Of a stretch of DNA of 64,000 nt, positions 1 to 10,900 are shown in pieces. A program made the position numbers and the translations under genes. The stretch is taken from assembly GCA_025331565.1 (NCBI GenBank), contig JAFREQ010000041.1, positions 1,736,001-1,800,000 of the forward strand, read 5' to 3'. This DNA comes from Holacanthus passer. Its lineage: Eukaryota > Chordata > Actinopteri > Pomacanthidae. How positions within the stretch are numbered: the stretch's first letter is position 1; every line of letters starts with the position of its first letter. Below the pieces are notes generated by a model. The model ran no database searches. It was not told the origin of the DNA and saw only the letters and a list, made by a program, of their open reading frames with translations.

Positions 1-640
1 TTTCTGTTGACATCCTTTACCTTACCGCTGTTCTCCTCCTGTGTCTACTTAGCCTCTCCGACAACAACTGTGTCAGCAGGTGCTGTCTGAAGAGGGATGA
101 ACTCGGGGAAAAAAGCACTCTTGGACGTTGTTACGGGTGTCAATGTACTGTGGTACAAGCAACAAGTGGCAGCGTGTGGAAATATCAGTTGTCTCATCTG
201 CTTGACTAGCACTCCAACAGCCTGTCGAGTGAGGCAACAAGATGTACTAAACCCCTGAAAACGCTGGGGTTGTCCGAGGATTGTGGTGGCCACACTAGGC
301 CGGCTCAAAGGCTGTGCTGAACTGAACTCAGTCTGTTACCTTGGATAAAATGTGCCTGTTCTTATCAACCTCTCTATTGTGTTTCTTCAGCTCAATCCTT
401 CCCTCATCCAGTTGTGCAGAGACGTTAACTCTGCGTACCATTGTTAACTTAACTATATTCTCCATGTGTGGCCTCATACACTCATGTTTCTTAATCTTCT
501 CAGATAAATGTTTCACATCCTTTACTCCTGTAACAGTGCATGTTGTATCCGTCCCCACATTTTTAAAAAGATAAGCATGGAGAGCAAAATACAAAATACA
601 TGACTGCATCCACATAGTCAAACCTCTCCGTTGTACCAAT
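1..640 (-). pseudogene. hAT-type transposase relic (ZMYM1/TTF-like), runs off the left edge
   Basis: The minus strand reads as a broken transposase of the hAT superfamily, related to the ZMYM1/TTF-type proteins domesticated in vertebrates. From about 640 down to 330 an open stretch contains 'HECMRPHMENIV' and, further on, 'AQLDEGR' and 'HNREVDKNR', the pattern of the region before the catalytic core. From about 215 down to 115, in another frame, 'ADETTDISTRCHLLL' matches the DET(S/T)D motif around the first catalytic aspartate. Stops and frame changes separate the blocks, so this is a dead copy. The rest of the catalytic domain would lie beyond base 1. The family call rests on motif memory and not on an alignment. 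Confidence 0.62.
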
Positions 641-3600
641 TATGGGAGAATGCTTGCATGAATGTTTTACTTTTTTTTCCTAGCTAGTTGTCTGATTGTG
701 ATGTTAGGTTGATCTGCGATAAATTAATCACCCCTTAGGAATCAGATTTGAGGATGCAGTTTGTCTAAATTTATGTTGCTATGTGCTTGTCTTGTGTCAG
801 CAATTGGCTACACTCTACTGACATAATGATATATATTTCATGGTACTGTGTATTTTAAACACAGATATTCAAAAAGAAAAATCAAAAACCTTTTCCATTA
901 GGGAGGCCCTACCGCCTTCTATTGACCAGCCCATACAACAAACCCTGACAGTGGTAAATCTGCACCCCAGAGAGAGATGCACTGCGCTGGTTGACAGCCC
1001 ATTCTCTGCGTAAAGCACTCTTTTTATCGGAGGTGATTCCTAAATGGCAGCAAGAATCTGGAAACTCAGTCTTCCTGTCAGCAGGCACTACAGGCGTTGC
1101 CTACCCAGCAATGTCTTAGACCTCCACTGAATTTATAAGCTCTCTGGCCAGACAAATCCATATCCTATATGGATGTAGCTGAGTGATAAAAGCCAAATGA
1201 TAACGACACAACATTAGAAACACGACGATAACAGCTCAGAAAGAGTAGAAACAAATACATTTGTCCAGGTGTGATAAAGTATCCCAAGGGGCTTTTAAAT
1301 AACATTTCAGAGCAAGCTAAATAAAGAAGCACTTCACTATCTATTATCTAATACTACACTGTGCAGGAGGGTAAAATACACACAATGAAATAGCACAGTG
1401 GAATCTGGGTCACACTTGATTTGAATAGTCCAATGCTGATACTCAACTTATTACCGAGTGATATTAAAAAAGATTGAGTTTCAGGAGCGAAAGAAGCAGG
1501 AAAAGTAGAGGATAATAGGTGGTTGGATAAGGGTTCAACCTCAGGTCAGAGTCGGGGTTGAGCTGTGGGGATGCTTTGGAATCTGAATATGACATTCAAC
1601 AAGGCACAAACTTTTACTCAACTTTTTATGTCTTCCTTGGCCAGTGTTCATTAGCATTCACAAAAAACAGCCACACACCACAGAACAACACCATTTTGCT
1701 TTTGTTAAGAAACAGTAAAAATATATAAAGGCTTTTTTCTTCTTGAGATAAGAAGATCAATCTCAATACACAGCTACAATCAGGCCAAACATAGTGTTGT
1801 GACAGGTAGCAGAAATACAAGGGATTGAAAACCAGGCAAAAGAGGCCGAAACTGACCTGTGTATTTGAAAGCAACCCAAAGACAGTCAGACCCGATCCTA
1901 CCCAGCATCCTTTGGAACTGCGGCCATATTGGACATTTCTGTGCCTTATGATTTACTTGGGTGATTCTTATAGGACTGTTATGACCTGCAAGCCATAACA
2001 GGTCACATTACCAACAGTGCAAATTGAGTTGTCACGATTGCTAGGTTGTGGCGAGGTTGTGAGTTTGAGGATGTTGTTTCATGAATTTTAATTTAATACA
2101 CTTACAATGGATAGGATAGTAGTTATTGTTAAAACTAAAGCTTATCATGTTTTCCTGTTCTCAGTTTTACAATTTTTTCAAGAACAGTTGCATTTAGCAC
2201 TCCATTACTTTTTTACAGCACAAGTAGAAAAGTTAGTTTGGTAGCCAGCTGACGCCTTCGGCTGCCTCCATGAGTTGCTTGACCCTCACCTCGCAGGTTA
2301 TAGTGGGAGTGATTCCAGATTGATGTTCACTGCCCTCCTTTATGGCCAGTGCAGGAGGTAGTGCATGCTTTATGTAGCAAGACAAAAAATGTAGCATGGA
2401 GGTAAGAGTGGTTGATGGATGTGTCGCATGTCTGACTGTCTATCACAGATCTGTAATTTGTAAGATTTTTAAAGCCTGAATAGAAACAAATCAAACAAAG
2501 ACACAAGGTGAACTACTATATACATTGTTATATATACATGTGTTTCCTTTTTATGTATAAATTTACTAAGCCATAATGAAATGAAAAATATATTAAAAGG
2601 GAATTTGTTAAGCTTTTTCTTTTCTTTCTTACTTCACTGTGACACTGTGACATGAATTTTTTAATTTAAATGAAATCACGACACAGAAAGCAAAGTGACA
2701 GGTGGTTTTCTGTTATTTTATTGTGGCATTGAAAATGTCATTTTAAAGCTTTGTGTTTTATTAACAAAAAACTATGATCTTTCCCTAACTATGACCACAT
2801 CATAGGCAAGAATTTAATTTTTTTTAAAGAGAAAGAAAGGAAGAAAGAAATGTCTTTGAATCTTCCAACATTGATGCTCTTGGTTGGTGATTTGGTTGCA
2901 GGACGTTACCTGATCTGATTGGAGTGAACAGAATCGGGATGATTCTGTTCCTGGTTTGGGTTTCGTTTACCAGGAACCAAGTGGACCTGAGAAGACCTCT
3001 GCTCTGAACACAGTCTACAGAGATGCAACAAATCTGAAAAGTGACGCTATTTTCTGTCACCTGGTACTAAGTTGAGCATCAACATTGCACTATCCAAAAT
3101 GAGCACAGCCTCCGTCGCACAGCATGAGGTAAATTGAAGCTGTTAAGTCTGATAAGGAATCCATGTAAAAGCCAGTGTGGCATTAATGTGACCGGCGTTG
3201 CTGTTATTGAGTCTGATTTAATAAGGGAATTGTGATGGTGATTGAGGTCATCTTCCTCGTCCGCTTCTTTCAAAGATAGTCTAACATCTGTGCTCTTGAG
3301 ACCGTGCACACCTCCACTTCTACACACTGCTGCTGACATCTTCATTTGCTTCTGCAAGGCAGGTTTACTCTTCTGCAATCCTTTCGGAGAGGATTACACA
3401 CATGCCTGTTTTATTCACCTCCAATTCCAAAAGAAATATTTCAGGTGGCTGCAAAAAAAGAATTCAGTTTACTTGCCACATAAGGCTGTGTGCTCATCCA
3501 GGAAAACAGCGAGCACTCACAGGTGTAACCTGCTTGATAATTGCTATTTTTCCACATTCATTTTCTTCCACTGTATTTACACATACAGACCACAGGAAAG

Positions 3601-6600
3601 AGAAAAGGCTCCACAAGTGAAGTTATTACACAGCGGTCACAGCAGCTGTCTTCCAACCATGACAGGAAGTCTGTCTCATCATTCCTTTTATACAGCTGCA
3701 CGCCGGTCAGGCTTTTGCAGAGGCATTCAGCCAGCAAGTGACTGCTGCAGCAGTGCATTCATAAGGTGAAGTACCTGACTGCTCTCCCAGGGGTGGACCA
3801 TGATTGAGTAACTTTCCGAGTTCTCCAGAAACAACAGCACTTCGGCACGAGGACCGTGGAAGGGTCGGACTCTGCTCCTGTCTAACCACAAAGAGATGCT
3901 GCACCTAAAGTGATGAGCGAGCATTCCTGGCTCATTATTTTTTCAGCTAGACACAGGTTGTCACTTTGGCTCTGCAGAGTCAAAAATAAAATTCCAGACT
4001 TTTTCCTCCAGACTCTCATAGTTTGAGATATCTTTATTACCCTGCCAGTGGAGGCTTTGCTGCACACAGTGTTCCTATTTTTGACAGTAGAAAGACATCT
4101 TTGTTCTCTTCTGTGGATTTGAAAAAACGGCAAGAGATGCAACCAGTAATCTCAGCAAAGAAATGTCAAGATTTCAAATGAGAGATTCATTATTAACTGC
4201 ATTTCATTTTACATGTTGCAGGAGATTCTTGTGTCAGGTAATCTATGACGCCAAGGTTATCAATGTCATCCAGCCACCAACTGTCTCAATTAGTGGCCTT
4301 TATTTACTCCAACTGCAAAGGGAACTTAATTTGAAATATGCTTATTTTAGAGACAGACTTTTATTTCTGATTTTCCTTGTTTTAGAAGTATACTTTATCA
4401 TATTTTAGTACAAAGTCAGTCTTCCAAACTTCTTTCCTCCAAACCCATTGTCCTAATCAATTACATATAATGTACATTTCCACAGCTGTAATTCAATAAG
4501 TCTTTCTCCAAAGCTTCATCACTACAAGCGAGCCCTTTCACATAGTCATTTGGTTGACCCATGCAGAAACTGACCATCAGTACAACAACACAGTCATGTC
4601 TGTTGTCTGCTGTTCTGAATTTCTCTGAATTTACTCCTGTCACTTCCAAGTTACATTTTTTTCCATCACTGTTAATGAGCCAGCAATAGGACTGAGGAGT
4701 TCCTGCAGATATTTCACATTAAAGGCCTTCCAGCAGCTTATAGGACACAAGGAATGGCTGGAACGCTCGACATGAGGACACAGATGAGGGGAACACAGGT
4801 GAAACTAAGGGAAAAAAGACAAACACATGAGGTAAAAACAACCAAAACACCTTAACAAAGGATCATTGACAGGAAATAACTAAGCAAACAACCCAAAGCC
4901 ACGACGGTTATGTTCCCTTACCCTTGAACTTAAGGAACCTTGATCTCCTATGTGATCTGTTTTAAGCTCGCACAAAAAGTTTGACCCATTCAGTCTCTGG
5001 TAAGCTTTTAATTTGAAACATCAATAGGAATGCTTGAAAAACACTAATACGGGTAAAAGAGTAGAAATAATTAGGCAAAGAAAATAGAAGAAAGAAACTC
5101 AGAGCAACAGTAGGAGTATGAAATTACTTTATTATAATAAATTGTTGCTGTACTGATTGAATTGGTGAATTATCCTGCCCTATTAGCAACCGGTCCTTAG
5201 TTCCTCCAGACTCTGCCATCATTAGGCCATACACCTACTTTTATTTGAGAATCTACACTATTTCCCTTTTGTGTTTAAAAAAAAAAAACAGCTATCGTCA
5301 GCACAAAGTGTACAAAGCTTTGTTCTTCTAAATAGCCTCTAAATGGGACTCTTTCATGTTTATCTGCTGGAATTAATGCTTTTTGCAGGTGAGCAAGCTG
5401 AGGGAGGATCTGCAGCAGGTCCCCTGACACAAGAGAAATTTTAATTAGCATTGCTTGCAGTTTGGGTCCCCAACATAGACATCCATTTGAGACTGTTCAA
5501 TATTTAATTAAATGCCTCTTGCTTTACACCTTTGTTCACCTCAGAACACAATTCCCCGCAACACCTTTTATTCAGCATCCGAATTAATCAGCGCAAAACA
5601 CTTAATGAGAAACAGCTGTCAAAGTAAATACTCAATAAATCCCCAAAGCATCAGTTTGTTGTTGTCTTAAGTGATATTTAAAGTGTTACGCAGAGGCTTA
5701 AGAGCAACAGATTCTAGATCATGCTCTACAGAAAAAGCAGCAGGGTTGTCAAATGCTGAAATACCATGCAGATGTCTAAAGGGGGGTTGGTAAACTCATC
5801 ACTACCACCCACAAGCTCATTTATTATCCACCGGCTGGAAAATAGATGCAGGTCAATTGTTTATCTTCATCACATACTGCATTCACTTCTGTTCAGGAAA
5901 TAGAACAGCGTGTCATCTCTCCAACTCAGTGTTCTCTGAAAGAGTGTCTGAAAGAGCACGTCTTTTGTTGTTGTTTAAAATCAACTATTAAAAAGGAACA
6001 GATATTTAGACCTTTGAACGTTGGGATATTTTTCACTTGTCAGTTCTCTGTAGTGTTACTGCCTGTCCGTGTGCGGGACACTTCATGATAGACCATAAAT
6101 TACAGAATACACATATCCCATGTGATTTGTTTGCTTTAGCAAAGGGAGACTAATCATTTTTGCCATGTGGCATCAGTGTCAGTGGTCATTATTGGAAAAA
6201 AAAAACAAATGTACACATTGCTCTGTATTTTATAGATGTAATAAATTCCTGGCTTGTTGCCACATGAGAAATGTAATTAATTGCATTATTCATTATACTT
6301 CAAATTGCGTGCTTTAGCTGATTAGGAGGATGATCTATGAGGTAACTGTATACATTTCATTATTGAGACATTCCAGGTTTGCTTCATTATGTAACCTTTT
6401 CACTCTGATATTTGTCATGTGACACAGGGGTAGCACAAGGCACTGAAAGCAACAGCAAACATTTTGACTTGTCATTGGAGGGAGCCACGAGTTTAATGAA
6501 GGAATGGCTCACTGGAACACAGCCATCATTAATGTTCTCACAAACACCTGTTCCTTCAAGACAGATGAAATTTCTACTGTGAAAAAGGCCAATTGTTCCT

Positions 6601-7070
6601 TTTTCCATGGATTTTAAAGCAACACTGTAACTTCTAAAAGAATTAATAACAGTCTTCCTCATATAAAAGCAAAGTTTAATTCATAAGCAAAAAAATGCAC
6701 TGGATTCATATTGCAGTGTAGTTGACATTACTGAGTCAGTTCAGTGACTTTTCTCTACATGTGCAACTGTGTGCAACACTGTGTTTCAGCATGCCAGACA
6801 AATCCTCTTCTGAGGTGACTAGCTCCAGAATGAGTCTAACAAATGGATAAATAAACTAAAGATGAATCTAAAAATAAAATATAAAATAATCTAGCAAATA
6901 AATTATAATAAAAAACAAATACAAAATAAAAATATATTAAAATTGAGTAAAATGAACTGTGAACAATGAACATGTCAGTAAAGATTTTTATTGTTGAGTG
7001 TTTCAGAAAAATGAAACCTTTTAACAAGTGCAGAATAATATATGCAATTTAAGATGACACCACTATGACA
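641..7070. other. Non-coding intergenic stretch
   Basis: AT-rich sequence in which I recognise no coding exon. Points noted inside it: a 54-codon minus-strand ORF at 2,233-2,397 in a locally GC-richer patch; homeobox-site-rich, low-repeat blocks at about 5,385-5,660 and 6,235-6,345 that look like conserved non-coding sequence; a possible degenerate dispersed repeat near 4,740-4,900; and a very AT-rich run at 6,836-7,000 that may be the 3' UTR of the LINE relic starting at 7,075. Confidence 0.5.
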
Positions 7071-7074
7071 GGGA

Positions 7075-7475
7075 TGTATGTCAGGTGAATGGATTATATG
7101 TGTGTGTAAAGCTACTGGTTCAGGACTCGAATGGCATGAGGGAAGAAACTCATCCTCTTTGTTTTAGCCTTAAGAAGGTGGTAACGCCTCCCTGACCACA
7201 GCGAAAAGAAGAGTCTGTTGTTGGGATGATTGAGCTCTGTAATGATCCTCTCAGCCCCACCCTGAACCTCCTGCTGTAGAGGTCTTGTAGGGCTAAGAGT
7301 TGACATCTGACGGTGTGTTCTGCTGACTGCAACACCCCCTGCAGGGCCAGGCAGTTCCTCTCGGTGCTGTTTCCAAACCAGGCGGTGATGCTTCCTGTCA
7401 GGACACTCTCTATGGTGCAGATATAGCACGTCTTTAGCGCCTTGAAGGGCAGCCTGAAGTCCCTTATGTCAGGTT
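7075..7475 (-). mobile_element. LINE ORF2 3' end fragment
   Basis: On the minus strand this is the C-terminal end of a fish non-LTR retrotransposon ORF2 (CR1/L2 group of the Jockey superfamily). From 7,440 downward one frame reads 'CTIESVLTGSITAWFGNS'. After a frame change, 'RIITELNHPNNRLFFSL' is followed by 'SGRRYHLLKAKTKR' and 'SFFPHAIRVLNQ', then a stop at 7,112-7,114. These are the usual closing motifs of such ORFs (IESVLTGSIT.WFGN, HP...LPSGRRYR, SFFP.AI..LN). At least one frameshift and the loss of everything 5' show it is inactive. Confidence 0.78.
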
Positions 7476-8285
7476 CACACTGCAGGGTTGTAGCCCTGAT
7501 ATTCCACCCAGCGACAGTTTTTGGAGATCGCTGACAAAAGCCCCCACAACAGAGGCAAATCTGAGTTCACCCTGTGCTCACAAATTGGTCGCCATGTGTG
7601 AACTGTTCAAAGAATGATCTCCGAGATGCTTGAAAGATATCAAGCAGGCTATAATATCTGGTTGTGTCAGGTACAGGTTGGGGAGCCATGCAACAAGCCA
7701 CGGCCAATGAGACCAGACACAGGTTGGCGGAGCAGAGGAGTCACAAAGGAGAGACAGAAGAGCACCAGGGGAGGGGTTTTTTTTGCTGTAAATCAGCAAA
7801 ACAACTTGGACCGCTCGGTTCTGGCAAAACATAAGAAAAAAATCCTGGCATCGCATCATTTCCTGTCTCACTTCTCACATGTGTTTTCATGACTACATAT
7901 AGTCTGGAGACCAGATAGATTCTTTTGGGATTCCTCCTGGTGAAAGATCCTGTAATGAATGACCCCCTCACGCTTGTCAGTCATGTAGTGAGCAAACTCC
8001 AACGACTTCAAGGTTCCAGAGTCCAATGCAAAACACTGAACAGAAACTAACAAGAAATGTGTGAAGCAAACAGGAGAATGTTAAATCCTAATGTACCATC
8101 ACATTAAAAGACAATTATCAGGAAAAGAAAAACATTTTAATCTACAGCAAAGCGATATGAATTTTTTTTTCATAAATAATAAGAGAAGAAAAGAAGCGGT
8201 CTGCGTGCATGGTTTTATCTCGGCACTGGCCAGGATGTATTAGTTTATTAAAGGTCAATCTCACATGACTGAAACAGCCAGCTAA
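7476..8285. other. Non-coding; possible DNA-transposon fragment
   Basis: No exon recognised. The stretch 7,468-7,600 begins with 'caggttcacactgcaggg', which resembles the terminus of a non-autonomous DNA transposon seen in fish. I could not find the other end. Open frames of 60-97 codons here lie on both strands and look like chance. Confidence 0.3.
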
Positions 8286-8289
8286 TGAC

Positions 8290-8400
8290 TGAGTAGGCGG
8301 GGCTTCAGTCATTTTTCACAACCAGAGCCATAAAACTCGGACGTCTCCTGTCATTTGAAACGTTTGTGTATGCGCCTCTGTTTGCAGCGCGTCTCGAGTG
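8290..8400 (+). promoter_or_regulatory. Candidate core promoter (GC box and TATA-like site)
   Basis: A GC box, GGCGGGGC, lies at 8,297-8,304. A TATA-like 'ccataaaac' follows at about 8,328-8,336, which would place a start near 8,355-8,365. The next 450 bases are richer in CpG than the surroundings, as in a 5' exon. A 24-codon upstream ORF begins near 8,369, and the 42-codon ORF at 8,669 follows. The motifs are visible; promoter activity is an inference. Confidence 0.3.
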
Positions 8401-8668
8401 TGTCCTTTCTCCTGTTTGATCACAGGGATTATTTGGCGGTTTAGTCTTTTAAATCCCGTTTCGTTTTGCTCATTTAGCTTGTTAGCATTTAAATGACTTT
8501 TTGTAATTGCCAAGGCGAATCTTGAAATAACACGAGGCGAATAGCTTTTTTTTTTTTCGCTCCTCCTCTGCACTCCCTCCTCGTTGTTAACCTCACCCCC
8601 ATTCAGTCTCAGATAACAAACAAACTGAAAATCTTCTGGATCCCTGCCGAGAATTTAGTTCGCTTCAA

Positions 8669-8797
8669 ATGGTTCACGTCGCTGCTGCAAGTATGGCTTT
8701 GATGCTTGTCACTTTCAGTTTTGCTAGCCCCTACATGGAGGAAATACTCACCAATTATTTGCACGAACCCGAGGGAATGAGCCATGAGAGACACTAA
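8669..8797 (+). CDS. Candidate small secreted-peptide ORF (42 aa), unproven
   Basis: A short ORF from ATG 8,669 to TAA 8,795-8,797, too short for most ORF callers. Its first 20 residues have signal-peptide form: 'MVHVAAASMALMLVTF' then 'SFAS', with a small-residue end suited to signal peptidase. The remainder, 'PYMEEILTNYLHEPEGM' then 'SHERH', is hydrophilic and acidic. G at +4 favours the start, but position -3 is C. It lies about 310 bases downstream of the candidate promoter at 8.3 kb. I recognise no homologue. It could be a genuine micropeptide, the first exon of a longer gene (a good donor, CTG|GTGAGC, lies near 8,812), or chance. Confidence 0.25.
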   Translation: MVHVAAASMALMLVTFSFASPYMEEILTNYLHEPEGMSHERH

Positions 8798-8829
8798 AGC
8801 GCAGCATGTTGCTGGTGAGCCCACAGCGT

Positions 8830-10030
8830 GGTGGCACGAGCTTCTTTGAATGTGTGTGTGTGTACATGGAGGACGGAATAAGGATGGCGTATAAGGAGAC
8901 ATCCTGCAGTGAAAGCTCTTATCTTGTATTGACACATAAGGACTTCGGGCAGGGCATGACCTCGTATTTCATTTTTAAGCCGCCATCCCAATATGATTAA
9001 ATCCAAAATAGGAACCTATAGAAGGAAGTGTGGCACATCCAGAACATCCGGCAGCACTAACCCCTGTCTGTACAGCCGCAGCTACAGAACATATCAGGGC
9101 CACAAGAGTCACGGATAATGTGTCAAGACATCTCAGAAAACACTGGACAGAAAACCATGAAATTTGATTCATGGTCTTCCATGGATGATATTTCATGATG
9201 TTGATGACGTTCTAACCTTTGGTCAGGCTTTAGTTTTAAAAGTTCAAAGTTCATCATCTAAAGTTCATCTGTCTGATTTGACGGAGACTTGACTTAAATT
9301 TGTCTCAACTGACCCGGGACTTGACTTGTGGTAGTGACCTCCCACTCAGCCCAGCAGACATGATTATGGTTTTTTCATAATTTTAGATATTCTAAAATCT
9401 ATATTCTAAAATGTATATAACATTATATTTTATTATATTATATTGTATCAATGTTAAGTTCAATAATCTTGACCTATTCTCAGTTCCTCAGAATAAAAGC
9501 CCACAGGTGCTCTGCAGATTCGCAGATAAATATTTAATTTAAAATAAACAATGAATAAAATCAAATGCAATACTATGTAAATGTATTTCTTTCATTTTTC
9601 ATTCTTTCAAAATTAGAATCAGCTTATATTTAAGATGCACAAAAACCAACAAAGCTGATGTGGGGAGGGTAAAACCAGCAGGTCTCAGTGCACTGAGTGG
9701 CGTGTTCTTGTCTTGTTTTCTTGTGTACCAGGGATGATGAAAAATCACATATATGATGTTGGGAACATGCAATACCACAGTGAATGGGTCTCCGTCTTCC
9801 TCAAGCAGCTAAGAACTGTCTGTAAAGCTATGAACTCAGTAGTGCTGAGTCTGACTTCAGTTTGGCTGGTGAGCTCCGATCCAGTTCCATCACACTGTGT
9901 TGAAGACTGAAATGTATCAGTTCTTTGAGCTCTGTTTACAGCTTCTTTCCATCGCTGCTGCTGCTGACTGTCACTATTTTCTGACTGCAGAGCTCCCAAA
10001 AAAATCAACAATCATGAGTTAACATATTCG
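8830..10030. other. Non-coding intergenic stretch
   Basis: No exon or RNA gene recognised. The part 9,265-9,340 has the 'gacttgacttaaa...gggacttgacttgtgg' wording common in a dispersed fish repeat. The part 9,370-9,450 is nearly pure A/T. Confidence 0.35.
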
Positions 10031-10033
10031 TTT

Positions 10034-10063
10034 CCTTTATTAGTCCCACAATGGGGAAATTTC
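10034..10063 (-). repeat. LINE 3' tail fused to tRNA-Ala copy 1
   Basis: The + strand reads 'cctttattagtcccacaatg' then 'gggaaatttc', the terminal core of the LINE family whose longer 3' ends occur at 19.85 and 36.55 kb. On the minus strand it lies 15 bases 3' of the tRNA-Ala sequence at 10,079-10,151. The usual TCTTA repeats that end the family are absent here. Confidence 0.7.
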
Positions 10064-10078
10064 TATGAGCCAAAGCAT

Positions 10079-10151
10079 TGGAGGATGTGGGCATCGATCC
10101 CACTACCTCTCGCATGCTAAGCGAGCGCTCTACCATTTGAGCTAATCCCCC
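10079..10151 (-). tRNA. tRNA-Ala (anticodon AGC), copy 1
   Basis: The 73-nt minus-strand sequence folds as a complete cloverleaf. The 7-bp acceptor stem GGGGGAT/ATCCTCC includes the G3:U70 wobble pair that alanyl-tRNA synthetase requires. The anticodon stem CTCGC/GCGAG closes loop TTAGCAT (anticodon AGC). The T stem is GTGGG/CCCAC and the discriminator base is A73. A-box (TAGCTCAAATGG) and B-box (GGATCGATGCC) promoters are intact. No run of four T's follows directly, only CTTTGG and then LINE-tail sequence, so transcript ending is uncertain. It may be a tRNA gene or the head of a tRNA-derived SINE. Confidence 0.8.
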
Positions 10152-10429
10152 TTGATAGATTTACTTATGTCATTAGCTGCAGCATAACTGCATTTAATAC
10201 ATTTAACATTTAATACAGTTTATTATTATACGTTATATAAAACATAGATAGTGTCAATTTATTTACAGTGGCTGGTGAAACATCTAAAGCATTACTGATG
10301 AGAGCTATGTGTTCAGCCGTTCATCAGGTTAATATATAAAAATATATATATATGATGAACTGATGGCCAAAAGGCAAAAAGTTCTTTTCAACATTTTAAG
10401 TAAGATGTGTGAACAAATTTAGACTGAAA

Positions 10430-10870
10430 CTGTGAAAAGGAGCACCATGCAAAAGTTTGGGCACCCCAAGAGATAACTTTTCCCGAGGTCTCAGACCTTA
10501 ATTAGCTTGTTCACAGGCATCATTAGGAAACGCCAAGTGTTGCATATTTCAAAGATTTATAAATACTCTGACTCCTCAAACTTTGTCCCAACAATCAGCA
10601 GACATGGGCTCCTCAAAGCAGCCACCTAACACTCTGATAATTAAAATAACCGATGCCTACAATGCGGGAGAAGGCTATAGGAAGATAGCAAAACATTTTC
10701 AGGAAGAAATGCATTTAATAGGAAGGATGGAAATCAAGTTGAGGTCTGGGAGACCAAGAAAAGAGGTGGAAGCTCAAGGTTTTGCCATGTCCCTCACAGT
10801 CCCCAGACCGAGGAGCTCTTGGTTGGATACAAAAAGCATTAAAAAGCCATGATAGTTGCCAAAGGGGGTG
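10430..10870 (+). mobile_element. Tc1/mariner-like transposon relic
   Basis: The stretch opens with 'caccatgcaaaagtttgggc' (10,443-10,462), the wording found at the ends of Tc1-like elements in fish. From 10,604 it reads 'MGSSKQPPNTLIIKI' then 'AYNAGEGYRKIAKHF', which matches the N-terminal helix-turn-helix region of Tc1-type transposases (usually MGSSKQLP...KI.....AG.GYRKIAK.L), followed by 'RSGRPRKE'. The ORF ends at 10,852 after 89 codons; the DDE catalytic part is missing. It is a truncated relic. Confidence 0.66.
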
Positions 10871-10900
10871 TTACTAAGTAAGTTACTGAGTAAGTAAGGG

